Shown piece by piece: positions 44,689-54,492 of a stretch of 64,000 bases of DNA. Both the position numbers and the translations under genes were made by a program. Below the pieces are notes generated by a model that was not told the origin of the DNA, searched no databases, and worked only from the letters and a program-made list of their open reading frames with translations. This stretch comes from Bacteroidota bacterium. Lineage in GTDB: Bacteria; Bacteroidota; Bacteroidia; Chitinophagales; Chitinophagaceae. The stretch lies in assembly GCA_947457075.1 (NCBI GenBank), contig CANGUG010000005.1, forward strand, positions 62,001-126,000. The letters run 5' to 3'. Positions within the stretch are counted from its first letter, which is position 1. Every line of letters begins with the position of its first letter.

Positions 44689-45615
44689 ATGAATTTAAAA
44701 CCATTCCCGCAACAAATTAGCGAATACCACGGCAAAGTAAGAGACGTTTATTACATTGAAAATCAATTACTTGTAATGATTGCAAGTGACCGTATTTCAG
44801 CTTTTGATGTCATTTTACCCAGGCCAATCCCCTTCAAAGGGCAGGTTTTGAACCAAATTGCGGCCTATATGCTGGAAAAAACAACCGATATATGCCCCAA
44901 CTGGCTTTTGGAAACCCCCGCTCCCAATGTAGCAATAGGTAAAGAATGTACTCCATTTAAAATAGAAATGGTCGTAAGAGGTAATTTAGTGGGGCATGCC
45001 TGGAGAACTTATAACGCAGGTGGACGAGAATTATGTGGTGTTACATTGCCTGAAGGATTGGTAGAAAATGATTTTTTTCCCACTCCCATCATCACGCCTT
45101 CGACTAAAGCAAGCGAAGGTCATGACGAGGATATTTCAAAAGAAGCCATTATTCAACAAGGGTTGGCCTCGGCCGAAGAATGGGCCATTTTAGAAAAATA
45201 TGCTTTGGCCTTATTTCAAAGAGGTAAAGAAATCGCTGCAAAACAAGGGTTGATTTTAGTGGATACAAAATATGAATTCGGGAAAATCGGGGATACCATT
45301 TTTTTAATGGACGAAATTCATACACCTGATTCTTCAAGGTACTTTTATGCAGCTGGTTTTGAAGAACGTCAAGCAAAAAAAGAAAAACAAAAACAATTAA
45401 GTAAAGAATTTGTACGTGAATGGTTGATTGAAAATAATTTCATGGGCAAGGAAGGTCAAACTGTCCCCAATATGTCTGATGAATGGATTGAGACTATTTC
45501 AAAAAGATATATTGAGCTTTATGAAAAAGTAATTGGCGCACCATTTAAGCCTGAGCCAAAATCCGAAGAAGAAACTTATAATTTAGTTTGTAATTCCCTT
45601 AAGAAGTTGCAATAG
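44689..45615 (+). CDS. purC: SAICAR synthase
   Basis: PurC joins CAIR and aspartate with ATP to form SAICAR in purine synthesis. The 308-residue protein contains [30 protein letters not shown] near the start (split), [40 protein letters not shown] and [13 protein letters not shown], all family signatures. It is longer than the E. coli enzyme (237 residues), as in the yeast-like type common in Bacteroidota. ATG 44689 is the start. It stands alone and converges on trhO across a 180-base region filled by a nested palindrome. Confidence 0.95.
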   Translation: MNLKPFPQQISEYHGKVRDVYYIENQLLVMIASDRISAFDVILPRPIPFKGQVLNQIAAYMLEKTTDICPNWLLETPAPNVAIGKECTPFKIEMVVRGNLVGHAWRTYNAGGRELCGVTLPEGLVENDFFPTPIITPSTKASEGHDEDISKEAIIQQGLASAEEWAILEKYALALFQRGKEIAAKQGLILVDTKYEFGKIGDTIFLMDEIHTPDSSRYFYAAGFEERQAKKEKQKQLSKEFVREWLIENNFMGKEGQTVPNMSDEWIETISKRYIELYEKVIGAPFKPEPKSEEETYNLVCNSLKKLQ

Positions 45616-45619
45616 TATA

Positions 45620-45799
45620 ATGAAATATTTAAAAGTATTTCACTTCTGAACATCGAGCCATAGCGTCAAGAAAAACTAAAAATGAATCGTTAAAAAATTG
45701 TGCATGTCTGAGCGAAGCGAGTTCACAATTTTAGATTTATTTTTAGTTTTTTAGCGTTAAGTGGCGAGCGGAGAAGAATGAAAAACGATTAAATATCAT
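45620..45799. repeat. 180-base nested imperfect palindrome (MITE- or REP-like element)
   Basis: Four inverted pairs nest around one centre. Terminal ATGAAATATTTAA (45620-45632) pairs with TTAAATATCAT (45789-45799). CTTCT (45643-45647) pairs with AGAAG (45772-45776), next to an imperfect TATTTCA/TGAAAAA match. A perfect 13-base pair (45671-45683 with 45739-45751) and a perfect 9-base pair, AAAATTGTG (45694-45702) with CACAATTTT (45724-45732), follow. The 21-base loop contains CTGAGCGAAGCGAG. It fills the gap between purC and trhO and includes the trhO stop codon. No ORF is evident in it. Confidence 0.7.
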
Positions 45800-46845
45800 T
45801 TTACGTCAATATTAATCCCCAGTCTGGGTCTAAGCCTTTGCTTGCTTTTGTTAAAAACCTGAATGCCGTTTTTTTGGCCTGCCCTTAATTTTTCCTGTTC
45901 TTCAATGGGCAAATGGAACACTTCCTTACACTCGGTGGTACAACAACCATCAAAGGATTGGGCGCATTCGGCACATTGAATAAATAACAAATGACAAGCG
46001 TCATTTTTGCAATTGGTATGGGTGTCTGCAGGCTTACCGCACTGATGACATTTTGCAATAATATCGTCTGTAATTTTTTCTCCCAATCTTTCGTCAAAAA
46101 CAAAATTCTTTCCTTTGAATTTGCTTTCCAATCCAGCTTCTTTTATTTTATTGGCATAATTGATGATCCCCCCTTCTAAATGATATACATTTTTGAATCC
46201 CTGATGTAACATATAGGCACTTGCTTTTTCGCATCGAATGCCCCCAGTGCAATACATAATAATATTTTTGTCCTTTTTATCCTTCATCAAATCGGCTGCC
46301 ATGGGCAATTGTTCCCTAAATGTATCAGAGGGGATTTCTATGGCTCTTTCAAAATGACCCACTTCGTATTCATAGTGATTGCGCATGTCAATCACGATCG
46401 TATCCTCTTTATCAATAAGTGCATTCATTTCCTTTGCACTCAAATACTTCCCTTTATTTTCCATACTAAAGCTAGGATCCTCAATGCCATCGGCTACAAT
46501 TTTTTCACGCACTTTAATTCTCAATACCCAAAAACTTTTTCCGTCATCATTCACTGCTATATTTAATCGAATGCCTTTCAATGGCTTAAAAGAGTATAAA
46601 TAATCTCTAAACACATCCATATTGTGCGATGGAATACTTACTTGTGCATTAATCCCTTCGGATGCGACATAAATACGCCCAAAAACTTTCATTGCATTGA
46701 AAGCGCGATACATTTCGTCTCTAAATAATTGGGGATCTTGAATTGTAAAATACTGGTAAAAACTAATGGTGGTTCTGGGAAAAGTTTCCTCATGCAGTTT
46801 TTGTTTCAACTCTTGGTTGGAAACACGATTGTGTAATACAGACAT
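45796..46845 (-). CDS. trhO: tRNA uridine-34 hydroxylase, rhodanese family
   Basis: TrhO (YceA) introduces oxygen at C5 of uridine 34 in tRNA, giving ho5U, using a rhodanese-like domain. From ATG 46845 (349 residues) there is an N-terminal acylphosphatase-like domain (about 25-120, [14 protein letters not shown]), the rhodanese domain with the loop CTGGIRCEK at 199-207 (catalytic Cys199), and a C-terminal cysteine-rich region ([26 protein letters not shown]) likely to bind zinc. The in-frame TTG at 46866 is less likely. A TATCTTTG box lies 44 bases upstream. Its stop codon lies within the nested palindrome. Confidence 0.92.
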   Translation of the reverse strand: MSVLHNRVSNQELKQKLHEETFPRTTISFYQYFTIQDPQLFRDEMYRAFNAMKVFGRIYVASEGINAQVSIPSHNMDVFRDYLYSFKPLKGIRLNIAVNDDGKSFWVLRIKVREKIVADGIEDPSFSMENKGKYLSAKEMNALIDKEDTIVIDMRNHYEYEVGHFERAIEIPSDTFREQLPMAADLMKDKKDKNIIMYCTGGIRCEKASAYMLHQGFKNVYHLEGGIINYANKIKEAGLESKFKGKNFVFDERLGEKITDDIIAKCHQCGKPADTHTNCKNDACHLLFIQCAECAQSFDGCCTTECKEVFHLPIEEQEKLRAGQKNGIQVFNKSKQRLRPRLGINIDVK

Positions 46846-46889
46846 AGCTATTAAATTTAAGCTCAATTACAGATTAAGCAAATTCAATA

Positions 46890-46897
46890 CAAAGATA
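46890..46897 (-). promoter_or_regulatory. -7 box for trhO
   Basis: The minus strand reads TATCTTTG, 44 bases before ATG 46845. It falls just beyond the stop of the upstream membrane-protein gene. Confidence 0.5.
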
Positions 46898-46903
46898 CTG
46901 AAA

Positions 46904-47266
46904 TTATTTTTTTCTTAAATAAGCCCCTGTTAAGCTTGCAAAGCCGCCCACTAAAGCACCCAGGAAGGCAGTTACTACAATTAACAGCACGTAGGAACCT
47001 TGTAAAGGCAAAATACTAGCCACTTTAGTAGATAAAATATGATTGTTAGCTGCATCAATCCCTGTTGCCAAACCTGCCCAAATTGCTCCCACTCCTAAAG
47101 CCCCCGTTAAAAAATTTACCCAAGGTTTTAATGGAATGGCAATGGCAATAATAAAATTGGCCACAGCAAAACTCCACCATGGTAAATTACCATACAATCC
47201 TAAAGCAAAAGTTACTAATGCAGAAAGTAAAATGGAGATAGGTATTTTTAATGATTCTAATTTCAT
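46904..47266 (-). CDS. Small integral membrane protein, function unknown
   Basis: A 120-residue protein with four hydrophobic segments (about 8-24, 30-48, 53-70 and 90-115). The second and third form the pattern SFAVANFIIAIAIPLKPWVNFLTGALGVGAIW. The last segment is glycine rich (FLGALVGGFASLTGAYL). I do not recognise a named family. It starts at ATG 47266, 34 bases after the penicillin-acylase-like gene on the same strand, so it may be the last gene of the rlmB-GSCFA-acylase run. trhO has its own promoter box directly behind it. Confidence 0.65.
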   Translation of the reverse strand: MKLESLKIPISILLSALVTFALGLYGNLPWWSFAVANFIIAIAIPLKPWVNFLTGALGVGAIWAGLATGIDAANNHILSTKVASILPLQGSYVLLIVVTAFLGALVGGFASLTGAYLRKK

Positions 47267-47300
47267 AAAGTTATTTTCTAGTTTGAAAAATTAATGGAGG

Positions 47301-49781
47301 TTAGGCTTTGTTAAATTGTATATGCCATTTAGTTCTGCTGTCTGATTTTAGTTTATCCAAGGGCAGGAACAATAAACGATAATATTTACCAGCTGCCCAA
47401 GTATCCACAAAACTATCATAGTAAGGGCTTCCTGGATTACCACTTTGTCCTCCTGGATATAAGCCATAAGCTTCAATCTCATCGGTTAAATGCACTACCA
47501 TTCTCCAGCTAGGGCCATGGTTCTCGGTTGTTGCATTGATAATATTTACCCCTCCTCCAATAGGCAAATTCAACCTACTCAAAGAAGGTGTTTTTGTTAA
47601 ATGCAATACCCTTGTTGCTTTAAACTGCTCCCAAGTTAATTTATTATCTTTTTCCAACTCCTTCCATTTGATAGCAGCTTTTTCAATACCCAAATTAACT
47701 TGTTCTTTAAGCGTTTCAACCTTCCCTTTTGTGCGAATATCATCTGCTACTGAAAAATTTGAGTCCCTATTCATTTGATCTAATAATACATGCGCTTCTG
47801 GCTTAGTTAATGGAATGTCAGCTCCCGCCAATTCATCTCCCCAAACTGCATTCTCAACACTATCCCAAATAATCTTAAAGGCGGTGATTCCTTTTGAATT
47901 ACCATTATTATATAAATCCCAGTTATTCATTTCATGTACCATTTTTTGTGCATCGTAACTAAGCTTAGCATTATCAATAAATTTAACCAATGCCGGCCTA
48001 GCCACTTCTGCAAAAACATTATAATTATTTGTTTGCAATTGTTGCATATCTAAAGCCGTAATTTGACTCATGGTTGCCAATTGCTTGTTAACACTTATGC
48101 CACGATACAAAGGAAAAGAAGCTGCAGTTCCTAAGTAATATGGGTAAGTTGCCTCCACCGATTTTTGATTAGCACTACTTACAAAACCCCTTAATGGATT
48201 TTTCATCATTGGATTTTCCTCGCTAGGTATGATACCTTGCCAGTCATAACTGCTATCCGCTCCTGGCATAATAAAATCTCCCTGACGATCCCATCTTGCT
48301 ACAAAACTTCCTTGCTGCTTAATGGCAATATCCCCCGACTTGCTAGCAAATACAAAATTTTGTCCTGGGCATTTCCACAATGAAATCGCCGCTAAATAAT
48401 CGTCGAAGTTTTTAGCTCTATTCAATTTATAAAAAGTCTCTACTCCTGTTGATGCATTGTGCCCTGTCCATTTAACAGCTAAATGACGGCCTTTGGATTG
48501 CGGGTTTTGATAATGTGCATCAAACATAGCGGGTCCCCAATGTGTCATTGCGATATTCTCCACTACATCGGCACTGTCTTTTACTTTGATAATTTCTTGA
48601 CGGTTAGTGGTCGCCTTCCATGTACCATTAAACCAATATTCTTTTTGTGTACTGTCTTTAAATTTTAGTTCATAATAATCCAATACATCTCGTCCTGCAT
48701 TGGTCACCCCCCAAGCCAAACTATCATTAAACCCAATAATTACCGCAGGTGAGCCTGGGAAACTAGCCCCATAAGTACTATGGGTAGGCGTGGTAATTTG
48801 AACCTCAAACCACAATGAAGGCAAATTCAATCCTAAATGAGGATCGCTACATAATATAGGACGACCTGATTTTGTTTTGCTCCCCGCAACTGCCCAGTTA
48901 TTGCTTCCATTGTTTTTATCGGGTGCTTGGGGTGGAATACTAAAATTATTGATGGCCATAACAGCTGTCTGCTTTTTTAAGTAGGCTGAATCTGCAGACA
49001 ATGGTTTTTGAGGGACTATTGAAGGCTTAGCAAATAAAGTCCCTTTAGGAATAATTGGATCCAATGAATCCTGTTGATTGGTATATAATTTTTCAAATAA
49101 ATCATACCCTAGGTAATCTCTTGTATTGGTCAATTGTAAATCAGCTGAAGCTGCGCGACCAGTTAAATCGTAGGACATAAACATTAAAAACAAATATGTT
49201 TTTTTAGCTGTCCAGGCTTCAGGGGTGTAATTCATTAATTTGTATTCAAAAGGCAAATCCTCAGGTGACAATTGTTTAAGATATGCATTGACACCCGCGG
49301 TATAAGCATCCACCGTTGCCTTCATTACAGGGTTATTATCATTAATGTATTTTTCTGTTTCTTCAGCGCCATAAACCATACCAAGTCGTCTAAAGAATCG
49401 ATCAATAGATAATTTATCTGATCCTGCAATTTCACTTAACCTTCCTGCCGCAACACGGGTTTGAAAATCCATTTGCCATAACCTAAATTTTGCATGCAAA
49501 AACCCTTGTACAAAATAAGCATCCTCGTCTTGGTCAGCATAAATATGGGGCACCAATCGGTCATCCAAGTAAACATCCACCTTCCCTTTTAATTCACTAG
49601 CTACAATGGAGGCATCAAATCCGGCATCCACTTTTTCAGCATTTTTCCAAAATCCATGTTGAGGCGATAAAAAATAACCCAACTTAGGTGTTTTAGCTGT
49701 ACCACTAGGTAACTGAATATTTAATACAGTCACTAAACCAACAGTAACAATAGCCGAAGCTACAAAAGGCAATATGCGCAT
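47301..49781 (-). CDS. Penicillin acylase family N-terminal nucleophile hydrolase
   Basis: An Ntn-hydrolase made as a precursor and self-cleaved into two chains. From ATG 49781 (826 residues) the new N-terminal nucleophile is Ser293 in NNGSNNWAVAG, followed by CSDPHLGLNLPSLWFEV and GVTNAGRDVLDYYE, the standard family sequence. The N-terminus has a hydrophobic segment (about 5-25), so it is exported or anchored in the envelope. Members cleave amides such as acylated homoserine lactones, penicillins or other acyl-amino compounds; the substrate is unknown. The upstream TTG at 49787 is an alternative start. It lies 29 bases after the GSCFA gene. Confidence 0.88.
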   Translation of the reverse strand: MRILPFVASAIVTVGLVTVLNIQLPSGTAKTPKLGYFLSPQHGFWKNAEKVDAGFDASIVASELKGKVDVYLDDRLVPHIYADQDEDAYFVQGFLHAKFRLWQMDFQTRVAAGRLSEIAGSDKLSIDRFFRRLGMVYGAEETEKYINDNNPVMKATVDAYTAGVNAYLKQLSPEDLPFEYKLMNYTPEAWTAKKTYLFLMFMSYDLTGRAASADLQLTNTRDYLGYDLFEKLYTNQQDSLDPIIPKGTLFAKPSIVPQKPLSADSAYLKKQTAVMAINNFSIPPQAPDKNNGSNNWAVAGSKTKSGRPILCSDPHLGLNLPSLWFEVQITTPTHSTYGASFPGSPAVIIGFNDSLAWGVTNAGRDVLDYYELKFKDSTQKEYWFNGTWKATTNRQEIIKVKDSADVVENIAMTHWGPAMFDAHYQNPQSKGRHLAVKWTGHNASTGVETFYKLNRAKNFDDYLAAISLWKCPGQNFVFASKSGDIAIKQQGSFVARWDRQGDFIMPGADSSYDWQGIIPSEENPMMKNPLRGFVSSANQKSVEATYPYYLGTAASFPLYRGISVNKQLATMSQITALDMQQLQTNNYNVFAEVARPALVKFIDNAKLSYDAQKMVHEMNNWDLYNNGNSKGITAFKIIWDSVENAVWGDELAGADIPLTKPEAHVLLDQMNRDSNFSVADDIRTKGKVETLKEQVNLGIEKAAIKWKELEKDNKLTWEQFKATRVLHLTKTPSLSRLNLPIGGGVNIINATTENHGPSWRMVVHLTDEIEAYGLYPGGQSGNPGSPYYDSFVDTWAAGKYYRLLFLPLDKLKSDSRTKWHIQFNKA

Positions 49782-49810
49782 AATCAAAATTTAGAGTCCT
49801 AAATTAAGTA

Positions 49811-50821
49811 TTATTTGGCAATATGACTTTTAAAAAATTGAAGATGTTTTTCGAGTGGGAGATGCGGAAATTGTACCGCCAATTGCTGCGTTTTTTCCAA
49901 ACAACTTGACAGAAATTTTTGATGTTCAGAAGCCCCTTCAAAAAAAGGCTTATGATTTATGGCTAACTGAATTTCCACCACTTGTTTCATTAAAGCCTGG
50001 GTAGCGGCATTCATATAAGTTTCAACAAGCCGTTCCCAAACATATTGAGTTGCCAAATAATTTGGATGTACCAAGTCCTCGGCATAAAAACGATAATCTC
50101 TTAAATCATCAATGATATATTCATAAGCAGGAAAATAAGTACAGCCTGGCTCAGTTTCCACTAAGTCATGTACCGTTTGAATTAATACTGCTTTGCTTCG
50201 GTTATTTTCCACTAAACCTTCCCTTAAATGTCTAACTGGACTAATTGTATATATAATATTTAAGTGAGGGTTAAATGCCTTTAACGCTTTTTGAATATCT
50301 TTTAAACGCAATAATAATTCGGCGGGCGTTAATAATTTTTTGGCAAACCAATTGGCAGGGGCTTTATGATTATTCGCTACCACCATTCCTTGGTTATTAC
50401 CCGCTTGCTCATTTAAGGTGTACAACCAAGCGGAGCCAAGTGTAATAACTAAATGATTGGCTTTCTTTAAAAAATCATGTGCTTCCGAAATGGAATCATT
50501 TATTTTTTGCAATGCTTCCTCCTGGGTGATACCCGAAAATCGACTATGGTGGTGCCAGCTATTCCAAACATCATTTAAGAAAAATAAGTCTTCTTTGGTA
50601 TAAATCTTACCCTGGATATAATCCATTAATGCATTTTGAACACTTACTGGATTAAATAAAATTCCATGTGGATTTTGTACAGTTTCAAAAAGATGATATT
50701 GTAATTTGGTACCGATATTTTCGGTAAAACAGGAACCTATCAGCATAATTTTATCCGGATAGGCTATTGCATTTTCAGCAGGCTTTGCAGTTAAGCTTAA
50801 TTTAAATTTGATGGCACTCAT
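49811..50821 (-). CDS. GSCFA family protein
   Basis: The 336-residue protein carries the family-defining GSCFTENIG motif at about 29-37 and later VITLGSAWLYT, YTISPVRHLREGL and a histidine in AEDLVHPN. GSCFA proteins resemble SGNH/GDSL hydrolases, in which the early serine and a late Asp-x-x-His pair act in catalysis, so an esterase-type activity is plausible. No substrate is known to me. It has no signal peptide. It starts 4 bases after rlmB and precedes the penicillin-acylase-like gene by 29 bases, giving a probable operon. Confidence 0.88.
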   Translation of the reverse strand: MSAIKFKLSLTAKPAENAIAYPDKIMLIGSCFTENIGTKLQYHLFETVQNPHGILFNPVSVQNALMDYIQGKIYTKEDLFFLNDVWNSWHHHSRFSGITQEEALQKINDSISEAHDFLKKANHLVITLGSAWLYTLNEQAGNNQGMVVANNHKAPANWFAKKLLTPAELLLRLKDIQKALKAFNPHLNIIYTISPVRHLREGLVENNRSKAVLIQTVHDLVETEPGCTYFPAYEYIIDDLRDYRFYAEDLVHPNYLATQYVWERLVETYMNAATQALMKQVVEIQLAINHKPFFEGASEHQKFLSSCLEKTQQLAVQFPHLPLEKHLQFFKSHIAK

Positions 50822-50825
50822 TGCT

Positions 50826-51629
50826 TTACAATTTTGCGTCAGGGAACATTCTTTGTTTCATGGCTTCATATAAAACAATGCCTGCTGCAACAGAAACATT
50901 AAATGAATCAAAATTTGTCGCCATGGGGATTTTAAAGAAATAATCAGCCGCCTTAGCTAAATAAGGTTGTACGCCCCTGCCCTCGTCGCCCATAATAATA
51001 CAACTTGGCATATTAAAATCTAGCTCATGTACATTTTTATCCGCACGCATTTCACTGGTGAAAACCTGAATACCATTTAAATGCAAATCGTCCACCGCTT
51101 TCAATAAACTACTCACGCGAACCACATGAATATGTTCCAAAGCACCCGCGCTACTTTTGAAGGCTTCTTCATTTAATGCACCTACTCCTTTATCAGGAAT
51201 AATCAATGCTTGCGCTCCACAACAATGTATGCTTCTACTAATTGCCCCAATATTTCTAACGTCGGTCACTCCATCTAACATAACAAATAAAGGAGTTTCT
51301 CCTTTTGCCACTACAAAATCAATAACTTCCTGTAAATCCAAATATTTCACATTGGAGATAAAAGCCAATACTCCTTGGTGATTCGCTTTGGTCATCCCAT
51401 TTAATTTTTCAATAGGAACCAATTGCACCGGAATAGTATGTTCGCGGGCAAATTGCTTTATTTCAGATAAGCCCTCCCCTTGTGCATTTTTTTGAATTAA
51501 TATCTTTTCAATATTAGCGCCTGACTCCAATGATTCAATCAATGGCTGACGGCCAATAATAAATTTGCGTTCTGTAGTAAAACTTGGGCGTGGACTAAAT
51601 CTTCTTGGCTTATTATTTCGTTCCTGCAT
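50826..51629 (-). CDS. rlmB: SpoU-type 23S rRNA 2'-O-methyltransferase
   Basis: This enzyme methylates the ribose of a guanosine in 23S rRNA (G2251 in E. coli RlmB) using SAM. The 267-residue protein has a basic N-terminal leader, a substrate-binding domain (FIIGRQPLIESLESGANIEKILIQ), and the SPOUT knot with VTDVRNIGAISRSIHCCGA, IMGDEGRGV and SFNVSVAAGIVLYEA. RlmB and TrmH-like paralogues look alike, so the exact target is inferred. The ATG at 51629 is only 4 bases from a TACCTTTG box, suggesting an almost leaderless mRNA. GSCFA follows after 4 bases. Confidence 0.88.
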   Translation of the reverse strand: MQERNNKPRRFSPRPSFTTERKFIIGRQPLIESLESGANIEKILIQKNAQGEGLSEIKQFAREHTIPVQLVPIEKLNGMTKANHQGVLAFISNVKYLDLQEVIDFVVAKGETPLFVMLDGVTDVRNIGAISRSIHCCGAQALIIPDKGVGALNEEAFKSSAGALEHIHVVRVSSLLKAVDDLHLNGIQVFTSEMRADKNVHELDFNMPSCIIMGDEGRGVQPYLAKAADYFFKIPMATNFDSFNVSVAAGIVLYEAMKQRMFPDAKL

Positions 51630-51633
51630 AAAT

Positions 51634-51641
51634 CAAAGGTA
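51634..51641 (-). promoter_or_regulatory. -7 box abutting the rlmB start
   Basis: The minus strand reads TACCTTTG, then ATTT and the ATG. The usual spacing would put the transcript start at or within the start codon. Confidence 0.45.
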
Positions 51642-51652
51642 GGTATTTAAAC

Positions 51653-51687
51653 AAAAAACCCGTCCTGAAAAATCGGAACGGGTTTTA
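51653..51687 (-). terminator. metK terminator
   Basis: AAAACCCGT (51655-51663) pairs with ACGGGTTTT (51678-51686), extended by CC/GG with one bulge. A T-run follows on the minus strand. It lies directly upstream of the rlmB box. Confidence 0.85.
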
Positions 51688-51702
51688 ATACAAATCACTT
51701 TA

Positions 51703-52956
51703 TTATTTTAAACCGAAAGCTTTTTTCACTTTCGCAACATAATCTAATTTCTCCCAGGTAAACAATTCCACTTTCATTACTTTCTTCTTGCCGTCTGGAG
51801 TTGAGAATGTTTTAGTTACTGTTTCATTTTTACGACCCATATGTCCGTAAGCAGCAGTCTCACTATACATTGGCGTTCTTAACTTTAATCTTTGCTCAAT
51901 AAAGTAAGGACGCATGTCAAAAATAGATTCTACTAATTTACCAATTTGACCATCGGTTAATTTTACTTTAGCCGTACCGTAGGTATTCACGTTAATGGAA
52001 GTTGGCTTAGCCACCCCAATCGCATAAGAAACCTGTACTAAAACTTCAGAAGCTACACCCGCAGCCACTAAGTTTTTAGCAATATGGCGTGTTGCATAAG
52101 CTGCAGAACGGTCAACTTTACTTGGATCTTTACCAGAGAAAGCACCACCACCGTGTGCGCCTTTTCCTCCATAAGTATCCACAATAATTTTACGGCCTGT
52201 TAAACCAGTGTCTCCATGAGGCCCCCCAATGACAAACTTACCTGTTGGGTTAATATGATACTTAATGTCGTTGTTAAACAACTTAGCGTATTTCTTATAT
52301 TTTGCTTTAACTCTTGGAATTAAAATCTCAACAATATCTTTTTTGATTTTCGCTAACATCTTACCCTCTGAATCAAAATCATCATGTTGGGTAGATACTA
52401 CAATTGCATCAATTCTTACAGGCTCATTTTTATCGTTATACTCTAAAGTCACTTGAGACTTTGCATCTGGACGTAAGTATTTGATGGCCTTATTTTCTCT
52501 TCTTAATGCAGCTAATTCAATTAGAATTTTATGCGCTAAGTCCAAAGCCAATGGCATATAATCTTCGGTTTCGTTGCTTGCATAACCAAACATCATTCCT
52601 TGGTCACCCGCGCCTTGTTCTTCCTTCTTTTTTCTATCTACCCCTTGATTGATATCGGCAGATTGCTCATGAATAGCCGATAAAATACCACAGCTATTTG
52701 CTTCAAACATATACTCACTTTTCGTGTAACCAATTTTTTTGATTACATCACGCGCAATATTTTGAACGTCTAAATAGGCTTTAGATTTTACTTCACCTGC
52801 CAATACTACTTGACCCGTGGTTACTAAAGTTTCACATGCCACTTTTGATTGAGGATCAAAAGCTAAAAAGTTATCAATTAAGGCGTCAGAAATTTGATCG
52901 GCTACTTTGTCTGGATGTCCTTCAGAAACACTCTCAGAAGTAAATAAATAAGGCAT
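51703..52956 (-). CDS. metK: S-adenosylmethionine synthetase
   Basis: MetK makes SAM, the methyl donor used by rlmB and lipA products among others, from ATP and methionine. The 417-residue protein opens with [19 protein letters not shown] (ATP-binding HPDK) and contains [26 protein letters not shown] and [19 protein letters not shown], all classical signatures. It is somewhat longer than E. coli MetK (384 residues), as usual in Bacteroidota. It starts at ATG 52956 with a TATATTTG box 29 bases upstream. The 54-base leader is too short for the usual SAM riboswitch folds. Confidence 0.96.
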   Translation of the reverse strand: MPYLFTSESVSEGHPDKVADQISDALIDNFLAFDPQSKVACETLVTTGQVVLAGEVKSKAYLDVQNIARDVIKKIGYTKSEYMFEANSCGILSAIHEQSADINQGVDRKKKEEQGAGDQGMMFGYASNETEDYMPLALDLAHKILIELAALRRENKAIKYLRPDAKSQVTLEYNDKNEPVRIDAIVVSTQHDDFDSEGKMLAKIKKDIVEILIPRVKAKYKKYAKLFNNDIKYHINPTGKFVIGGPHGDTGLTGRKIIVDTYGGKGAHGGGAFSGKDPSKVDRSAAYATRHIAKNLVAAGVASEVLVQVSYAIGVAKPTSINVNTYGTAKVKLTDGQIGKLVESIFDMRPYFIEQRLKLRTPMYSETAAYGHMGRKNETVTKTFSTPDGKKKVMKVELFTWEKLDYVAKVKKAFGLK

Positions 52957-52985
52957 ATTCTTTTATTTAGATGTTGTTATAAATG

Positions 52986-52993
52986 CAAATATA
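52986..52993 (-). promoter_or_regulatory. -7 box for metK
   Basis: The minus strand reads TATATTTG, 29 bases before the metK ATG and just past the end of the DUF4270 gene. Confidence 0.55.
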
Positions 52994-53010
52994 TTAATTA
53001 TACTTAAAGT

Positions 53011-54477
53011 CTATAAATTAGAATAATAAACGCGTAATCTCATTCTGAATTTAGAATGACTCCCTCCTCCTAAACGAACCCTTCCTATGGCTGGTTGGTT
53101 AACAAAAGAAGCAGTTAAATAGTCCTTGCCGGCTGTGAAGTTATTGGGATAAGGTGGTACAAATTTCACCGTGTCGTTAACAGGTGCAAAAATTCTTAAA
53201 TCAAAAATTGAGTCCTTTCTGGAAATCACTCCTTGCATATACCTACTAATATCAAAATTATAGGTTGCGACGTTATTAAATCCTTGAATTGATTTGTTAA
53301 TTCTATATCCCCCAAATCGAATAAACTGTGAAGTATTTGCCGTGCTTTGGAAATCGTTTGGCACCGTTCTAATTAAATTCTTTGCACTGTCATAAGCTCC
53401 TAAAAATAAATAGTTAGGTGCAGGGAACATGACATCTAAAGCTGAATTGGCATCTGGCACTTGCTCTGCAATTAATTCTGCACGATGTATAATTTTATTG
53501 GCAAAGTTTTTTAAAGCAGGGACCTTAATTTTAACCATGGTACCTGGGCTGGTTTGAACATAAACCAATGAATCATTTGCTCTACCAAAATGTCTTGCCA
53601 CTTCAGAACCAGTCCTGTTTCTTTTTATAAAATTTGCGGAAGCACTATAATTAAGGCCGAATCTAAAATAGTCAACTACGGTATCTCTCTTCCCCGCTAC
53701 TGTTGTGGTCGCATTAGTGGAATAGTAAAGTCCTAATTTCGTATTGGTATCTAATAAATTAATACGAATCAACACATTGCTTCCGGCGTTTGCTGTTAAA
53801 ACAAAGCCAGGAAATGCTTTATGGAAAGTAGTGTCGTTCTTATATACATTGGAATCAAAAACCTTCAAAAATAAATTTGCGAAACTGCTGTTTAACTTAA
53901 TTCTAATTTGATTCCTAGCTGCTTCAAATCTATTAATTACAGAATCACGCACTCGACCGAAGTCAACCACATAAGGATTGGCCAAAATTGCGTCAGTTTG
54001 AAAATTATACAACTCAGGATAATTACTTGCTACTAATGAGTCATTGAATAAAGGAGTTGCTGCACTTACCCTTCTTAGATTCAAAGTTAAAGGAGCACTG
54101 GTATCTCCATATGCGCCTCTGTAAGCAAGAATCAACACTGCAGAGTCCACCACAACGCTATCTAAATTACCCCTTGTACTATAAGGAAAAAAGGAAGGCT
54201 TTAATTGGAAATACATACTTGCAGTAGTCGATCCAAATACGGGATCATTCGAAATGTTCCCAACTACCTGATCGTCTTGGCTAAATATCCTTAAAGTATC
54301 AGGACGATCCACTGTTTCAGTGATCACCTCTAAAACAGTATCCTTGGTATTGAAAGCATCAATTGAGGGCAATAAACCCAGCCCCATTTCGGTACTACCA
54401 ATACGTGTACAAGCTGATAAAAGAAAAACAATAAATATTAAAACGGAAAACTTTTTCACTATATGTTGTAATGCCAT
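53011..54477 (-). CDS. DUF4270 lipoprotein
   Basis: A 488-residue envelope lipoprotein. The signal peptide ends in the lipobox LLSAC (Cys about 23), and GSTEMGLGLLPSIDAFNTKDTV follows in two parts, the characteristic opening of DUF4270 proteins of Bacteroidota. The rest is beta-rich with repeated stretches such as VDSAVLILAYRGAYGD and ends in an aromatic strand. The function is unknown; an outer-membrane location is likely from the lipobox. It follows the truncated GT5 gene by 15 bases, and I recall the same pairing in other Bacteroidota. metK has its own promoter downstream. Confidence 0.83.
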   Translation of the reverse strand: MALQHIVKKFSVLIFIVFLLSACTRIGSTEMGLGLLPSIDAFNTKDTVLEVITETVDRPDTLRIFSQDDQVVGNISNDPVFGSTTASMYFQLKPSFFPYSTRGNLDSVVVDSAVLILAYRGAYGDTSAPLTLNLRRVSAATPLFNDSLVASNYPELYNFQTDAILANPYVVDFGRVRDSVINRFEAARNQIRIKLNSSFANLFLKVFDSNVYKNDTTFHKAFPGFVLTANAGSNVLIRINLLDTNTKLGLYYSTNATTTVAGKRDTVVDYFRFGLNYSASANFIKRNRTGSEVARHFGRANDSLVYVQTSPGTMVKIKVPALKNFANKIIHRAELIAEQVPDANSALDVMFPAPNYLFLGAYDSAKNLIRTVPNDFQSTANTSQFIRFGGYRINKSIQGFNNVATYNFDISRYMQGVISRKDSIFDLRIFAPVNDTVKFVPPYPNNFTAGKDYLTASFVNQPAIGRVRLGGGSHSKFRMRLRVYYSNL

Positions 54478-54492
54478 GGATTGATTTTGTCT

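Noticed and set aside
52957..53010. SAM riboswitch upstream of metK
   Set aside because: Only 54 bases separate metK from the DUF4270 stop, and part of this is promoter; no conserved riboswitch fold is visible.
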